NCBI GenBank assembly: GCA_000507305.1
Contig: DF239028.1
Location: forward strand, 62,001-126,000
Source: Breviolum minutum Mf 1.05b.01
Taxonomy: Eukaryota > Sar > Dinophyceae > Suessiales > Symbiodiniaceae
Reading direction: 5' to 3'
Length of the DNA stretch: 64,000 nt
The notes beneath the pieces were generated by a model. That model had not been told where the DNA came from. It searched no databases and saw only the letters and a program-made list of their open reading frames with translations. Within the stretch, counting starts at the first letter, position 1. Every line of letters starts with the position of its first letter. The position numbers and the translations under genes were made by a program. Shown here in pieces: positions 42,030-52,325 of this stretch.

Positions 42030-43110
42030 AAAATCACAACAATTCATTTTCCACCTCTGGTAGGGATACCATTCACTCGTAATAGAGGCCCAGGAATTCA
42101 CTGCAGATGCAATCCTCACGAAATTTTCTAACCAACAATCTCTCAGTCCATGTTTTTTTTCCAATTTTTTGTTCATTTTTTGCATCAATGCATGCCAATC
42201 ATTGTCCACTAGGGGTGCCCATCCAACAATTGAACGAAGCATACGGTTTCTCACCACTTCTAAGTTTCTGAAGTTGGTTCGAAGTCAAAGGACAAGTCAT
42301 AAGGCCAAATACAATTGTGGGAGTGATGACGGAATCAAAAAGTTTCAAACCCAGTCTCAAAGACACATGCCGGTTCAGAAGTGTGTCCCTGTGCTCTTTG
42401 AATTTCATCCAAGCGATCTGATTCCGATGTTGTATATCCACCATGGCCCTTTTCCGAAGATCCCCAGACTATTTTTTACCCAAATATTTATGATTTTGCT
42501 TTCCATGCAACACTTCAATCTTGTCAACACCAATAGCAAGGAACATTGGTTCTTTTAAACTTTCAATTGTCAAAATTTTGGCCTTGTAAGTGTTCAAATT
42601 TAAACCGACAGCTGCCAATTCTTCAACCAAGCACTCCATCATACTTGCAAGATCAGTGTCACTTCTTGCATATAAGAACAAGTCATCAGCGTAACGCACG
42701 TTTGGTCACAACTCATTTTGACCACAATGAAGTCCGCAATGTTGAATACGAAGCTTCCATTTTCTCATTGCATGTTCCAAGCAAGCATTGGATGGCAATG
42801 GGCTTAGAACCTCTCCTTGTTTCACACCGCGTTTGATGGGAAATTGTCGTCCTTGTACACATCCAACCTGATCATGATACAATGAAGCTAGAAGTTTCAA
42901 ATATGCACGTGGAACCCCCTGCGCCTTCAAAGCATCAAACAACGCATTGTATTCAATACGATCAAAAGCTTTCCGCAAATCCAAACTGGCACACCACATC
43001 GGGACCGACCATTCCACAGACTTCGAACACACATTTTCAAAGACCGCGACAGCATCATCCACACCAACAGAAGAACGAAATCAAATTTGGCCTTTGGATT
43101 GCTGAGTTTC
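42030..43110 (-). pseudogene. Decayed LINE reverse transcriptase fragment
   Basis: Minus-strand frames in succession show VDDAVAVFENV, CASLDLRKAFDRIEY (RT motif A with the catalytic Asp), IKRGVKQGEVLSPL (motif B), then after a frameshift MRYADDLFLYA (motif C), a C-terminal LLNRHVSLRLGLKLFD and MLRSIVGW. All motifs match the LINE at 44-49 kb closely, so both belong to one family. At least three frame changes break it. No endonuclease part remains. Confidence 0.88.
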
Positions 43111-43562
43111 CAGTATTGGCTTAACATGCAATTGTTTTTTGTTGAATGTACATGCATTATCAATTTGCAGCGTATCACCTGAAATCCTCCACAAAATCAA
43201 GCCACGTCAGTCCCGGCACCCCTTGAACAATAAATTTTTAGGTGCACGGAGAAATACGCCGCATTCGCACCTAAACACGCCGTAATCACACGAAAACACG
43301 CCGCAATCCAAAACCCTCAAAACTAAGGGAAAGCCGCTTCGAACATGTTTTCCCTGAGTACACGTCATGCAGGAAGGTCAACTTTTTTTTGTCAAAAAAA
43401 AAGGATGACCAAATAAAATTATGGTTGCAGGAACGGGGTAGGCAGAAGACAACACCTAGAAAAGGCTGGCAAGAGTTGAGCCATGAGGGCATTGAAGAGC
43501 TGAAGTACATTTACCCCTTGAAAAGGCTGAAGGGGCAACACGCCACAACAACACACCACAAA

Positions 43563-43620
43563 TCAGTCAGGCCTGCACGCCTTACGGCGAGCCCTTTCAA
43601 GGCGCAGGCGCTACACATCA
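43563..43620 (+). repeat. Divergent copy of the SINE/LINE tail
   Basis: CAGTCAGGCCTGCACGCC, then GAGCCCTTTCAAGGCGCAGG is similar to the core of the element at 23362-23479. It shows that this tail is dispersed. Confidence 0.55.
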
Positions 43621-43741
43621 CATACGCTGCATGCTCATTGGCAGCAAAAGTTTTAAAACGTTTTGAAATGTTGCTTCCAAAGTTCACAGTTTTGTGGTGC
43701 CACCTCCCAATGAACCAACCCTACAACAGCCCTGCGTCAAT

Positions 43742-43786
43742 GGACCTTCTGCGGCTAAAAAGGAGCGGAGGGAAGAAAAAAAAACA
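43742..43786 (+). repeat. Poly-A LINE tail (5'-truncated copy)
   Basis: GGACCTTCTGCGGCTAAAAA, then GGAGCGG and an A run. It matches the tail of the inserted LINE fragment at 48001-48041. Confidence 0.6.
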
Positions 43787-44127
43787 ACCCTTGGTAACGA
43801 CAGTACGTCTCCAATTTGCTCTCCTAGCATAGTTTTGGACGGCCGAGTCGCCTTTGCCTCGCGGGTTGCCAATGCAAGGTTTTCGTACCCAGTGGTGAGT
43901 AGGGCGTTGAACACACAGAAAAAAAAAAAAACACACTGGTTTTGTCGGAGTGGCACGAAGATTTTGTTGCACATGGAGTCTCCAGCTATATATGTGTTGT
44001 GCGCGATACGAGGCTTTCCATTTGTTTATGATTTATCATGGCGGGCTAGTTTGTACTCGGCTCAAGTGTTCTCGGCTCAAGTTCTCGGCTCTTCTTACTC
44101 GGTGTTGCGTTCTCGTCCAGTTGTTCG

Positions 44128-45180
44128 TTGCGTCCAATGCCGGAGGGTCCTAGAGGGGCCCCGTCGAATCCGTGGGAGAAAAGTGGCAAGGAAGGAAATG
44201 GCAGAACAAGATATGGAATACACTCTCCATATGCACCATTGTTGGACAAAGAAGATGAAGAACTTGTTCCAACATGCCCACCTCGGGATGCAGAATCCGT
44301 CAGTGGTAATGGTGTTTCCTTGGAGGCGTTGGCAGGAATAGTCCGGCAGGAGATTAATGCAGCAGTTACCCCAATGCATTCTCAGTTGTCATCTTTGCAG
44401 GTCACACTTGGTGCTCGGATGGACCAAGTCGAAAACGTTCTCCACAAACATGACTTGCAGATCCAAAAATTCGAACAATACATGGCCGATACCATGGGCC
44501 AAGGATTTTCCAACAACGTGGCCCAAGATGTAGAAAAACAATTGCAAGACCTCCATGCCCAGATTGATGATCTGCAGGAACCAGGAACAGCGATCCAGGC
44601 AGGTTCGGAGGAATTCTGCAAAACTATGGTTGTTGGTGGCTTGATTGGTTTGCCTTCGTTGCCTGAGGCGACGCGGTGGTTGAATTCACAGTTGTCGCAA
44701 CTGCAGTGTCCGAAGCATGTTGGAACTTACATGAAGAGTTCTTCGTTTCAAGGCCTCATGTTTGTCAAATTCAAGAATGTTGATGATCGTGATTTGGCCG
44801 TAGGAATTTTGAGAACTGCAGGGTTGACGAGTGGTGACGGCAAAGTATGGGCAACACAAGATTTACCGATCCCAACCAAAGCAAGGAAAATGTTTTTATT
44901 GAGTTTGCCGTGGCAATTGGGTGAATGGGGTTTTGTGAAGCGAGAGATTGAAATTGATGAGTGCCATACAAAAATGATGATTGGAGGAAGGGTGGTTGTT
45001 ACGGTTGCTTCGGAGGGTGAAAGTATCACTTTCCAATGGATGGATGCCTGGGCTCAATGGGATGACTTTCAAAAATCTGATGAGCTCAAGGACTTGATCA
45101 CCAAATCAAATGCAATCTTGCAGAAGCAGGGCAAAGGAGGTGGGAAGAGCAAAGCTGCAGGACGCCCTGCGTCTTGCTAG
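44128..45180 (+). CDS. LINE ORF1 protein
   Basis: 350 residues. Residues about 80-150 are heptad-like (SQLSSLQVTLGARMDQVENV) and predict a coiled coil. Residues about 165-260 look like an RRM-type fold (MVVGGLIGLPS, GLMFVKFKN), followed by a basic end (KGGGKSKAAGRP). This order fits LINE ORF1 RNA chaperones that form trimers and coat the element RNA. The ORF is complete, 72 bases upstream of ORF2. Just upstream, CGGCTCAAG occurs twice in a short tandem arrangement (44060-44095). Confidence 0.75.
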   Translation: MRPMPEGPRGAPSNPWEKSGKEGNGRTRYGIHSPYAPLLDKEDEELVPTCPPRDAESVSGNGVSLEALAGIVRQEINAAVTPMHSQLSSLQVTLGARMDQVENVLHKHDLQIQKFEQYMADTMGQGFSNNVAQDVEKQLQDLHAQIDDLQEPGTAIQAGSEEFCKTMVVGGLIGLPSLPEATRWLNSQLSQLQCPKHVGTYMKSSSFQGLMFVKFKNVDDRDLAVGILRTAGLTSGDGKVWATQDLPIPTKARKMFLLSLPWQLGEWGFVKREIEIDECHTKMMIGGRVVVTVASEGESITFQWMDAWAQWDDFQKSDELKDLITKSNAILQKQGKGGGKSKAAGRPASC

Positions 45181-45252
45181 GGACAGCTCCGTTCGAGCCA
45201 GGTTTCACCCAGGTCGCTCACGAGAGGAGGATGTAGCCCTCCCAATTTTGAT

Positions 45253-47172
45253 GTGGTTCAGCCGACCGTGCATGTGAATTCAATGGCAGAGTTGGGTTCG
45301 GATTCAAGAGAAGTGCGATGTTTGGACAATACTGTTGTGACATCACCATTTACAGTGTTTGCGAAAAATGCACGTTTACAAAACAAATTGCCAGAAATGC
45401 TTGGTGAACTTGCTGGTTTGTGTTGGGACGTTGTTTTGCTTTGTGAGACTCGGAGTGCATTAGGGACAGTTCGTCTCGATTCAGGACATTTGTTCATTGG
45501 CAGTACTCCTTTGTCACCGGCTGCGGGAGTTGGAATTTTGCTTCATGAACGGCATGTGTCCAAATTAAAATTGGTGAAACAAATATCTTTGCGATTGATG
45601 TTTGCTGATGTGGTTCCTTCACATGGAACAGTCAGGTTTGTTGCTGCATATGCCCCTCATAGCGGGTATTCCCGGGATGTTTTGAATCAATTCTATGAAG
45701 ACTTGCATGCGTGCCTGGAAGATGCACGGGGCAGACGTTTCCAACTTGTGGTGGGCGGGGTTTTCAACACACAGTTGAACACAGGATTCCGCGGAACTCT
45801 TCTCCAGGATGTGGTTGAAACGTTTGACCTCACCATTACCAATGATGATGACAATCACACTTCCAACATGGACACTTGGACGTTCGAGAGTGCTTGCGGC
45901 CTCCGAAGACGTATTGATTTCATCATGTGCAGCCAAGAGATGCGCTTTACTTCGGCACATGCCACATGCAATTTGGACCTTGGCTCGGACCATCGTGCAG
46001 TGACAGTTTCTTTCGACTTAGGTGTCCGACGGAGAAAAAACAGGAAATGCTTCCATTGCGTAAAGCGATGGAAACCTCCACTGGATCAACAAGGTGTGCC
46101 CCGGACTTACCATGCAATTTTGCAGGACGAACTTGGCGTGAAAAAACCTACCACACTGCATGGGCTTGAGGATGTGCTGCAACAGTCGGTTCGTCGGATC
46201 AACACTACATTGAAATTGCCGAAACAAAGGCCAGTGTGGCAGGATGATGTTCTACAAGACCTTCTGCAACGACGGGGAGCTGCACATGACCGTTCTGAAA
46301 GAGCAAATTTGTCCAAATTAATTCGGAAACACTTACGGCAGAACATGCGAAGGAGAAGAAACGCACGTGTATCGCAAATCCTAGCTGAATTTAAAGACTT
46401 GGGTCGATTGGATTCGGCTCACATTGCGCCAATTCGTCGAACAGAAACGGCTAGCCTTGGACCAACACCTCACATGTTCGGCAGTTGTTTGGGCAACTTT
46501 TTTTTTTTGTACATTGGCCATGATGNTGAAACAGCAACGCTTGCGAGTTTGGATGACTCAGATTGTTTGGGCCTTGTGCCGCCTTTTACTTTGCAAGAAT
46601 TGGGTGCCGTACTGAGGGATTTACATTATGGCAAGGCAGCAGATGCAGATGGCATGGTCGCGGAAATGTTTAAATACAGCAACATTCCTTTGCAAACATG
46701 CTTGTTGGATATTTACAATTCGATGATTGCAAGTGGGTCTTTCGAAATGTCGTGGCAACATACATTGTTCTCAATGCTGCCGAAGTCTGGCGATAGCTCC
46801 CAACCAACCAATTGGAGACCCATTGCAGTGTTAAAAATAATTACATATAAAATATTTTCCCGATTGCTTTACAACAGATTGCGGGTGGTGATGAATGAAC
46901 AGCAGCCACATGATCAGACAGGGTTCCGCCCCAATACTGGCATAGATGATGCATTTGTGGTTTTGGAATGCCTTTCTTCCAAATCATTGGAATGGAATGC
47001 TCCGATATGGTTTGCAAGTTTAGACTTGACGAAGGCGTTTGATCGCATCGAGTACAGCCCGCTTTTCGATGCACTACTGCAACAAGGTGTCCCACGCTGC
47101 TATTGCACTTTGTTGTGGAAACTTTACAAGGGACAGACTGGCTCAGTTCATGGGAGCGAAAAGTTCAACATT
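45253..47172 (+). pseudogene. LINE ORF2: endonuclease and N-terminal part of reverse transcriptase, interrupted
   Basis: Residues 1-270 form an exonuclease/endonuclease/phosphatase domain with LLCETR, RRIDFIMCS and GSDHRAVTV. The usual GGDFN reads GGVFN (Val at residue 170), which should weaken or abolish nicking. The RT follows: KAADADGMVAEMF, WRPIAVLKI, FASLDLTKAFDRIEY (motif A). The frame leaves the LINE after FNIERG at about 47172, where another LINE fragment is inserted. One undetermined base is at 46526. The rest of the RT resumes at about 48042. Confidence 0.85.
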
Positions 47173-48041
47173 GAACGCGGCACTCCCTCCCGAGCAGCGA
47201 GGGCTCACTGTCCTCGGAGCCCCCCTTGGCACACCAGAATACCAACGACACCACCTCAGCCAAACCAGGGCCAGCCACCAAGCTCTTTTGGATGAGATCC
47301 CTTCCCTGGACGACCTCCAAGCATTTTGGCTCTTGCTCCTCTACTGCGCCAGCCCGCGGTGCAACTACTTGCTCCGCATGTTGCCACCAACCACTACCAG
47401 ACAGTACTCCCAAGACCACGACCTCGCCGTCCTATCGTGCCTCACCACCCTTCTTGACGCAGCCAATATGCCCGCCACCGCTGTGGCTCTAGCACACCTG
47501 CCACTCCACCTAGGAGGCCTTGGGCTCACCTCTGCCACCATCGCTGCAGCCCCGGCATATTGGGCTTCGTGGGCCGACACGTTGCCCATATTGTACCGGC
47601 AAGCGCCCCAACAAGCAACAACACTTCTCCAACAACTCGAAGCCGAAACACCCGCCACCCCATCCATCCAAGCCCTCACCCAAGCTATGGACCAACTCCA
47701 ACGCCACGGCTTCGAACCCCCCTCATGGGCAGACCTTGTTCAAGGCAGCGCACCTCCAACACAACCGGACCCCGAACAACGGCTCCTCGGACGAGGATGG
47801 CAACGCCCAGCAGCTTTAGCATCACACCAGGCCTTCCGCGCNNNNNNNNNNNNNNNNNNNNCCCCGCCTACCAGCCGTCTCCCAGCCCGCCCCTAAGGAG
47901 CTGAGGCTTGGATTTGGCCCAGCCCTTCATGCACATCCGGAGCCGCCGGTATAGAAATGGCGTTGCCTGGAGACTGCCCAGTAAAACAGTCATCCACGAG
48001 AGACCTTCTGCGAGAAAAAGGAGCGGGAAAAAAAAAAAAAA
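47173..48041 (+). mobile_element. Second LINE fragment inserted in the RT, with poly-A tail
   Basis: A GC-rich stretch unlike its AT-richer host. It encodes the region after RT of another LINE (ALPPEQRGLTVLGAPLG, DLQAFWLLLLYCASPRCNYL) and ends GACCTTCTGCGAGAAAAAGG, then an A run. A 20-base assembly gap (47842-47861) lies within it. The host RT motif RG..QGDV is split by it, with about two residues of the host lost. No clear target duplication is seen. Confidence 0.8.
47842..47861. other. Assembly gap, 20 N
   Basis: Undetermined bases within the inserted LINE fragment. Confidence 1.
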
Positions 48042-49035
48042 ACAAGGTGATGTCATCAGGCCAATACTCTTCAATGCAGGATTGGAACATGCCATGCGAA
48101 AATGGAAAGCCAAGTTGGTTCATCATGGGGTGCAGCTTGGGCATGGTAGCCGGTTGACCAACATTCGATATGCTGACGATTTAATGCTGTTTGCCACCTC
48201 TTCAAATGATTTGATTTACATGTTGGAAGCTTTGATTCCGGAACTTGCAGCTTGTGGTTTGCAACTGAACTCGGCGAAAACAAAAATTTTGTCAACGTCT
48301 CCGTCGGAAAGCTCTGAATTCGTTGATGTATGTGGAGAAATGGTACAGGTTATTCATACCGAAAAAGTGCACAAATATTTGGGCCGCAACTTAAGTGGCA
48401 ATTTTTTGGCCAGGAGAAATTCTGAATTTGCCCATCGTCTGCAGGTTGCTTCGAACAAATTTCACAAATACAAACATATCTTATTGAACAAGCATGTCTC
48501 TTTGGTTTTGCGGCTGAAATTATTTGACGCAGTGGTGTCTCCTGCTATGCTCTTCGGACTTGCAACCTTGCCATTGACAAAGGGCTGCTTGCAAAAACTT
48601 GGTGTCGTGCAAAGACGAATGCTTCGGTCTATAGTTGGGTGGGTTCGAATTCATGATGACCTGAGCTGGCGGGACATTATCATGCAAATGAATCACAAAT
48701 TGGTGATAACGAAAACTTTATTCCCAATGGAAGGTTGGGAAGACAGACTCTTCCGATCGAAGTTTCGACTTGCACATCGAATTGCACGCTCACCTGAAGG
48801 ATGGCCGGCTAAATCTGTTTCCTGGAATCCTTTGACGCATTGGGAGTAGAACTTTGCTTGTAAACCTCACAGGAAACGTGGCCGTCCATCAACACGTTGG
48901 GATGACATTTTGACAAATTTTTCTTCAGAATTCTTCCACAATGACAACTGGTGGCATGTTGCACGCGAAGCTTCCTCGTGGTTCACCTCTGAGAGATCTT
49001 ATGTACAGTTTTGCCGAGCCCACTTTGGTTTGTAG
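48042..49035 (+). pseudogene. LINE ORF2, C-terminal part of reverse transcriptase
   Basis: Resumes with QGDVIRPILFNAG (motif B), then IRYADDLMLFA (motif C, two catalytic Asp), the thumb region and LNKHVSLVLRLKLFD, MLRSIVGW. TAG at 48847-48849 stops the frame. Beyond it the same frame reads on through KRGRPSTRWDD and a W..AREASSW segment, which is the conserved end of these proteins, to about 49035. So the TAG is a premature stop. Confidence 0.85.
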
Positions 49036-49240
49036 AGGTGTGTCACCCCGTGTCCTTTGCAGGACCGTAGTCTCTGACTCGGACGGGCGAAAGTGAAAAG
49101 CTTGTTTGTACATGATTCATTTGGGAAGTGAGTTAGTGAGCCCTGCATGCCATAATTGGCCGCCCATTCAGGGCGCAGGCACGCACAACAAATGATATCT
49201 ACATTTCAAGTTCGTCAGATTTCAGTGAACGAAATAAAGT
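49036..49240 (+). mobile_element. 3' UTR and tail of the LINE
   Basis: The last part (49126-49240) runs from GAAGTGAGTTAGTGAGC to GAACGAAATAAAGT. It matches the SINE-like element at 23362-23479 over nearly its whole length. It contains the same hairpin-prone CATTCAGGGCGCAGGC and an AATAAA near the end. Confidence 0.8.
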
Positions 49241-49309
49241 CATCGAGCTGATTCATCCAAAAGGCCGTGTCGTGGGCACAATGTCGCCAATTTCATCCCC
49301 CCCCCCCAG

Positions 49310-49698
49310 TTTCCTCTACAAAATGGGTGGGGTCGTGCGCAAAATAAAATGGCTATCCACCTGGTTTTGAAGGTAGGTGGGGTTGGGCCACCCCATTTTG
49401 GAGACCCCATTTTGTAGATCGACCCTCCTCTCAAAACTCAATGTCATTTTATAGAGCTTTTCTCTTGAGGTTGATTAGGAATTAGTTGACCGTGAGAGTT
49501 TCCAGCACCCATTTTGTAGAAACCATCTCGGGCTACATACATGACGATAGATCCATTTTCTTGCAAACCCATTCCAACAGCACATTTAACATCAACACAT
49601 CTGAAGGTGTATGCAGCCATTTTGTAGAAACCAACAGTTGGGGTGTGCACACCCATTTTGTAGTTGGCACTAATTTTATACTACAAAATGGGGTGCAC
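49310..49698. repeat. Cluster of CCATTTTGTAG motifs in both orientations
   Basis: CCCATTTTGTAG or its reverse complement occurs at about 49317, 49404, 49508, 49616, 49652 and 49681, often followed by AAACC. The motif spacing is irregular. Confidence 0.7.
49645..49698. repeat. Long hairpin in the CCATTTTGTAG cluster
   Basis: GTGCACACCCATTTTGTAGT pairs with ACTACAAAATGGGGTGCAC around a short AT-rich loop. Confidence 0.78.
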
Positions 49699-49699
49699 A

Positions 49700-49889
49700 A
49701 CCCCACCTGGTCAATTGGAAGGGGGATCCAATTTCCTAGTTGTTTGTGCCTGCAAAAAGATTGAAGCATTGAGTCCCAACTGTACGCAGGGCGGCCAACT
49801 CGTCGAAAATGTTCTGGGAGCCAATTCAACGCTCGAACAACCCATCGCTTTCTTGGCAAAGTGGACACATAATTAGCAAAAGGACACAT
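49700..49889 (-). pseudogene. Orphan LINE C-terminus 1
   Basis: The minus frame reads KRWVVRALNWLP, then RRVGRPAYSWDSMLQSFCRH, the GRPxxxWDD-type end of the LINE ORF2 family at 48-49 kb. Nothing of the RT core is attached. Confidence 0.65.
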
Positions 49890-50126
49890 ACATGATTCAT
49901 TTACTACACCGTATTTTGATCTGCAAAGCTAGTAATTCATTCCCACACAAATAAGAATATTCACTACTTTGACAAAGTTGCTTCCCAGCAGTATAAGGTA
50001 TCTTTTCATTTTACAAGAATTCATTGCGTATCACAAGTCTGAGCCTGAGTCTGGGGTTCGCATGCCGACAGGGCAGCCTTCTATAGGGGGCGAACCAGTG
50101 CGAAAACAGGTGTGAAAAGAACACGG

Positions 50127-50336
50127 CTACGCTGTAGCAAAATTCACAAAATCGTCCACCTCTACCATCCACTGCTCCGCGTTTGCAGCCATGTCTTTCC
50201 AATCACACCAATTCTTGATTCGGGAAAAGTGTTCGAAATTGCTTGCCCAATCCATTGTTGGACGTCCAACAGGTCCTCTTCCAAACGGTTGCCATTGCAG
50301 CATTCGGCGAGCCCATCGTTCATGGGGGAAATTCAT
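50127..50336 (-). pseudogene. Orphan LINE C-terminus 2
   Basis: The minus frame HERWARRMLQWQP, GPVGRPTMDWASNFEHF and W..MAANAEQWMVEVDDFV is the same family ending as 49700-49889, with different residues, so an independent copy. Confidence 0.65.
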
Positions 50337-50578
50337 GATGTAGCAAACAAATTTCCAATGTGATATCGTATTGTTCTTTTCAACGAGCGATTAACTTCAC
50401 CACAAAATTCCTCCCCGAACAGCAAGTACCCGCATAAGGTAATGCAGTTGCGTCCGCGTTGCAAAATGTAGCTGCATTTGCAACATCAATCAAATATTTG
50501 CCTCTTTTAAAAAATATCACGCCTTCCTGTAACTGATTACTACGTACCGGAGAGTTTTCTGCCGCACTTGGGCATTTG

Positions 50579-51602
50579 AAGTGCTGCAAGCTCAACACTT
50601 CATTTAACAGATCATGCCCAACATTCCGCATGGAACGCAAACATTAGGAAACATCGCCCAACCTATGTTCTCCTATGTTTCCGTACTAGAAAGTACCGTA
50701 TCCGTGCCACAAACATTCCGTACCACAATGTTGAAATACATATTACCGATGGCGGTGACATGACTTACACTTATACAAACATCACCATGGAAAACATACA
50801 ACATCCTTCACGGGCGGAACGTACAAGTGGTCCCGGGGATGTCTGGAACAACATTGGAAATTACATGAAATCAACCTTTTCAGACAACCGTTGGTTGAAA
50901 CCTGGCCTGCTATGGACTGCAGGATGCAGGTCCAGGATTGAAAAATTAACAATCACATGGGGCGAAACAAATTTTACTGCCGATGGCAAAATTTTGGAAT
51001 GGAGAGCAACCGCGATGCAGACAGGTCCTTGGCTGACACATATGGACTCGACTCGACTTCCTCTCGCGGGTCAGGGAGGAGGTCCGGCCTTAATAATGCA
51101 AGTCGCGCTGTCCCATGACGTTTCCACGAATGAGTTTCCCTTGTTTGCATGCCCCGAACAAATGCAGCAATTTTTTTCCGCAAAGGGCGGGAATGTCATC
51201 TTCCTACGGATATGGAGGCCGCCGAAGGTTGAGCAAATTGAATGCGAGAAATTGATAGAAACGGCGGCATGCATTTTTTGTGTCAACCAAAAAAGAAATA
51301 ATTTCTATTACCGTACGTTTTTCACACGACAAAGCCGACAAAGTAAATTATCCCACCATCCCATCAATTTCTATCAGTTTTTTGGGCGGTTAATTTGGCC
51401 TTGCCATTCTTGGTTGCGAAGCAGTAATCCTTTTCGGTGGTTCTTGCGCGGATATTCATTTGATTGTGTTGAAGTTTGGATTTGGCCGGGGTCCTTCCAT
51501 ATTCGGGATAGAAATGGCATTGCTTGGAAGCTGTACGAACCTTGTTTCATCTTGTTTCTGAATGTTTTTAGTACGAACTTAATTTTTACATGTTTTTTCT
51601 AG
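50579..51602 (+). CDS. Unidentified ORF
   Basis: The frame is open from 50579 and has an ATG at 50760 (280 codons from there). Coding-like text precedes that ATG (RKYRIRATNIPYHNVEIHIT, DGG), so the start may be upstream or the ORF may be a fragment. Residues to about 180 are mixed polar and Gly/Trp-rich with no motif I know. The end (about 51465-51535) overlaps DNA resembling the pre-tail part of the LINE fragment at 47900-47985 (TTTGGATTTGGCC, GGGATAGAAATGGCATTGC). It may therefore belong to an unrecognised retroelement. Confidence 0.4.
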
Positions 51603-52283
51603 AGCGGTGCTCCGAGAAAATGGCATGTAGTGTAATTAGGGCATTTATGTTTGAAGAGCACCCATGGTCACATTCCGAAAGGGAGTGGACTACATAATTA
51701 TCATACTTGCGTGCTAGGTTTTTTTTCATCCATCAAATCATATGCGCAACTTTTTTAAAACTGAATCACGCTGGTTACTTTGAAGACTTGCGTGCGCAAT
51801 CCAATAAGCACTACCGTTTCGTGAACGGTGATGCATGGGCAGGGACAACCCATGGCGTTGTTAACCTAGAAAAAAATTGCCGACCTTCAAATGCCAGAAG
51901 TACATCACCTAACATATCGGAACCCTAGACAATTTCCATATCCATTGTATATAATTACTTCGGAAGCCCACGTTTGGTTTTTCCGTACGTTTGTTTCATC
52001 CGAAATACAACTGATGTAGGGAGGTGAGGTACGAAGGATGGAACGAAGGCACTTTGCCTTAAACCAGGAACCCCATACAACAAGTTTGACACAACACAAA
52101 GTTGGAAGATACGTTTTTTTTTGCTGGCGTTGGCCAAGTTCTTGTATCAACACCTGCAGCCTTCAATTGGACATTTTCGGCTCCAGTTTGCAACAATGAG
52201 ATTGTGAGTGATCTTGACGGATCCGGGCCGGTGCCCGCAAGTTTGTTTCGTGGCGTGCGTGTGCCCACACAGGTCTGGTGGTG

Positions 52284-52284
52284 C

Positions 52285-52325
<41 letters not shown>
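52284..52325. repeat. (TTG)n microsatellite
   Basis: About 13 TTG units; poly-Leu and poly-Asn frames across it are shadows. Confidence 0.92.
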
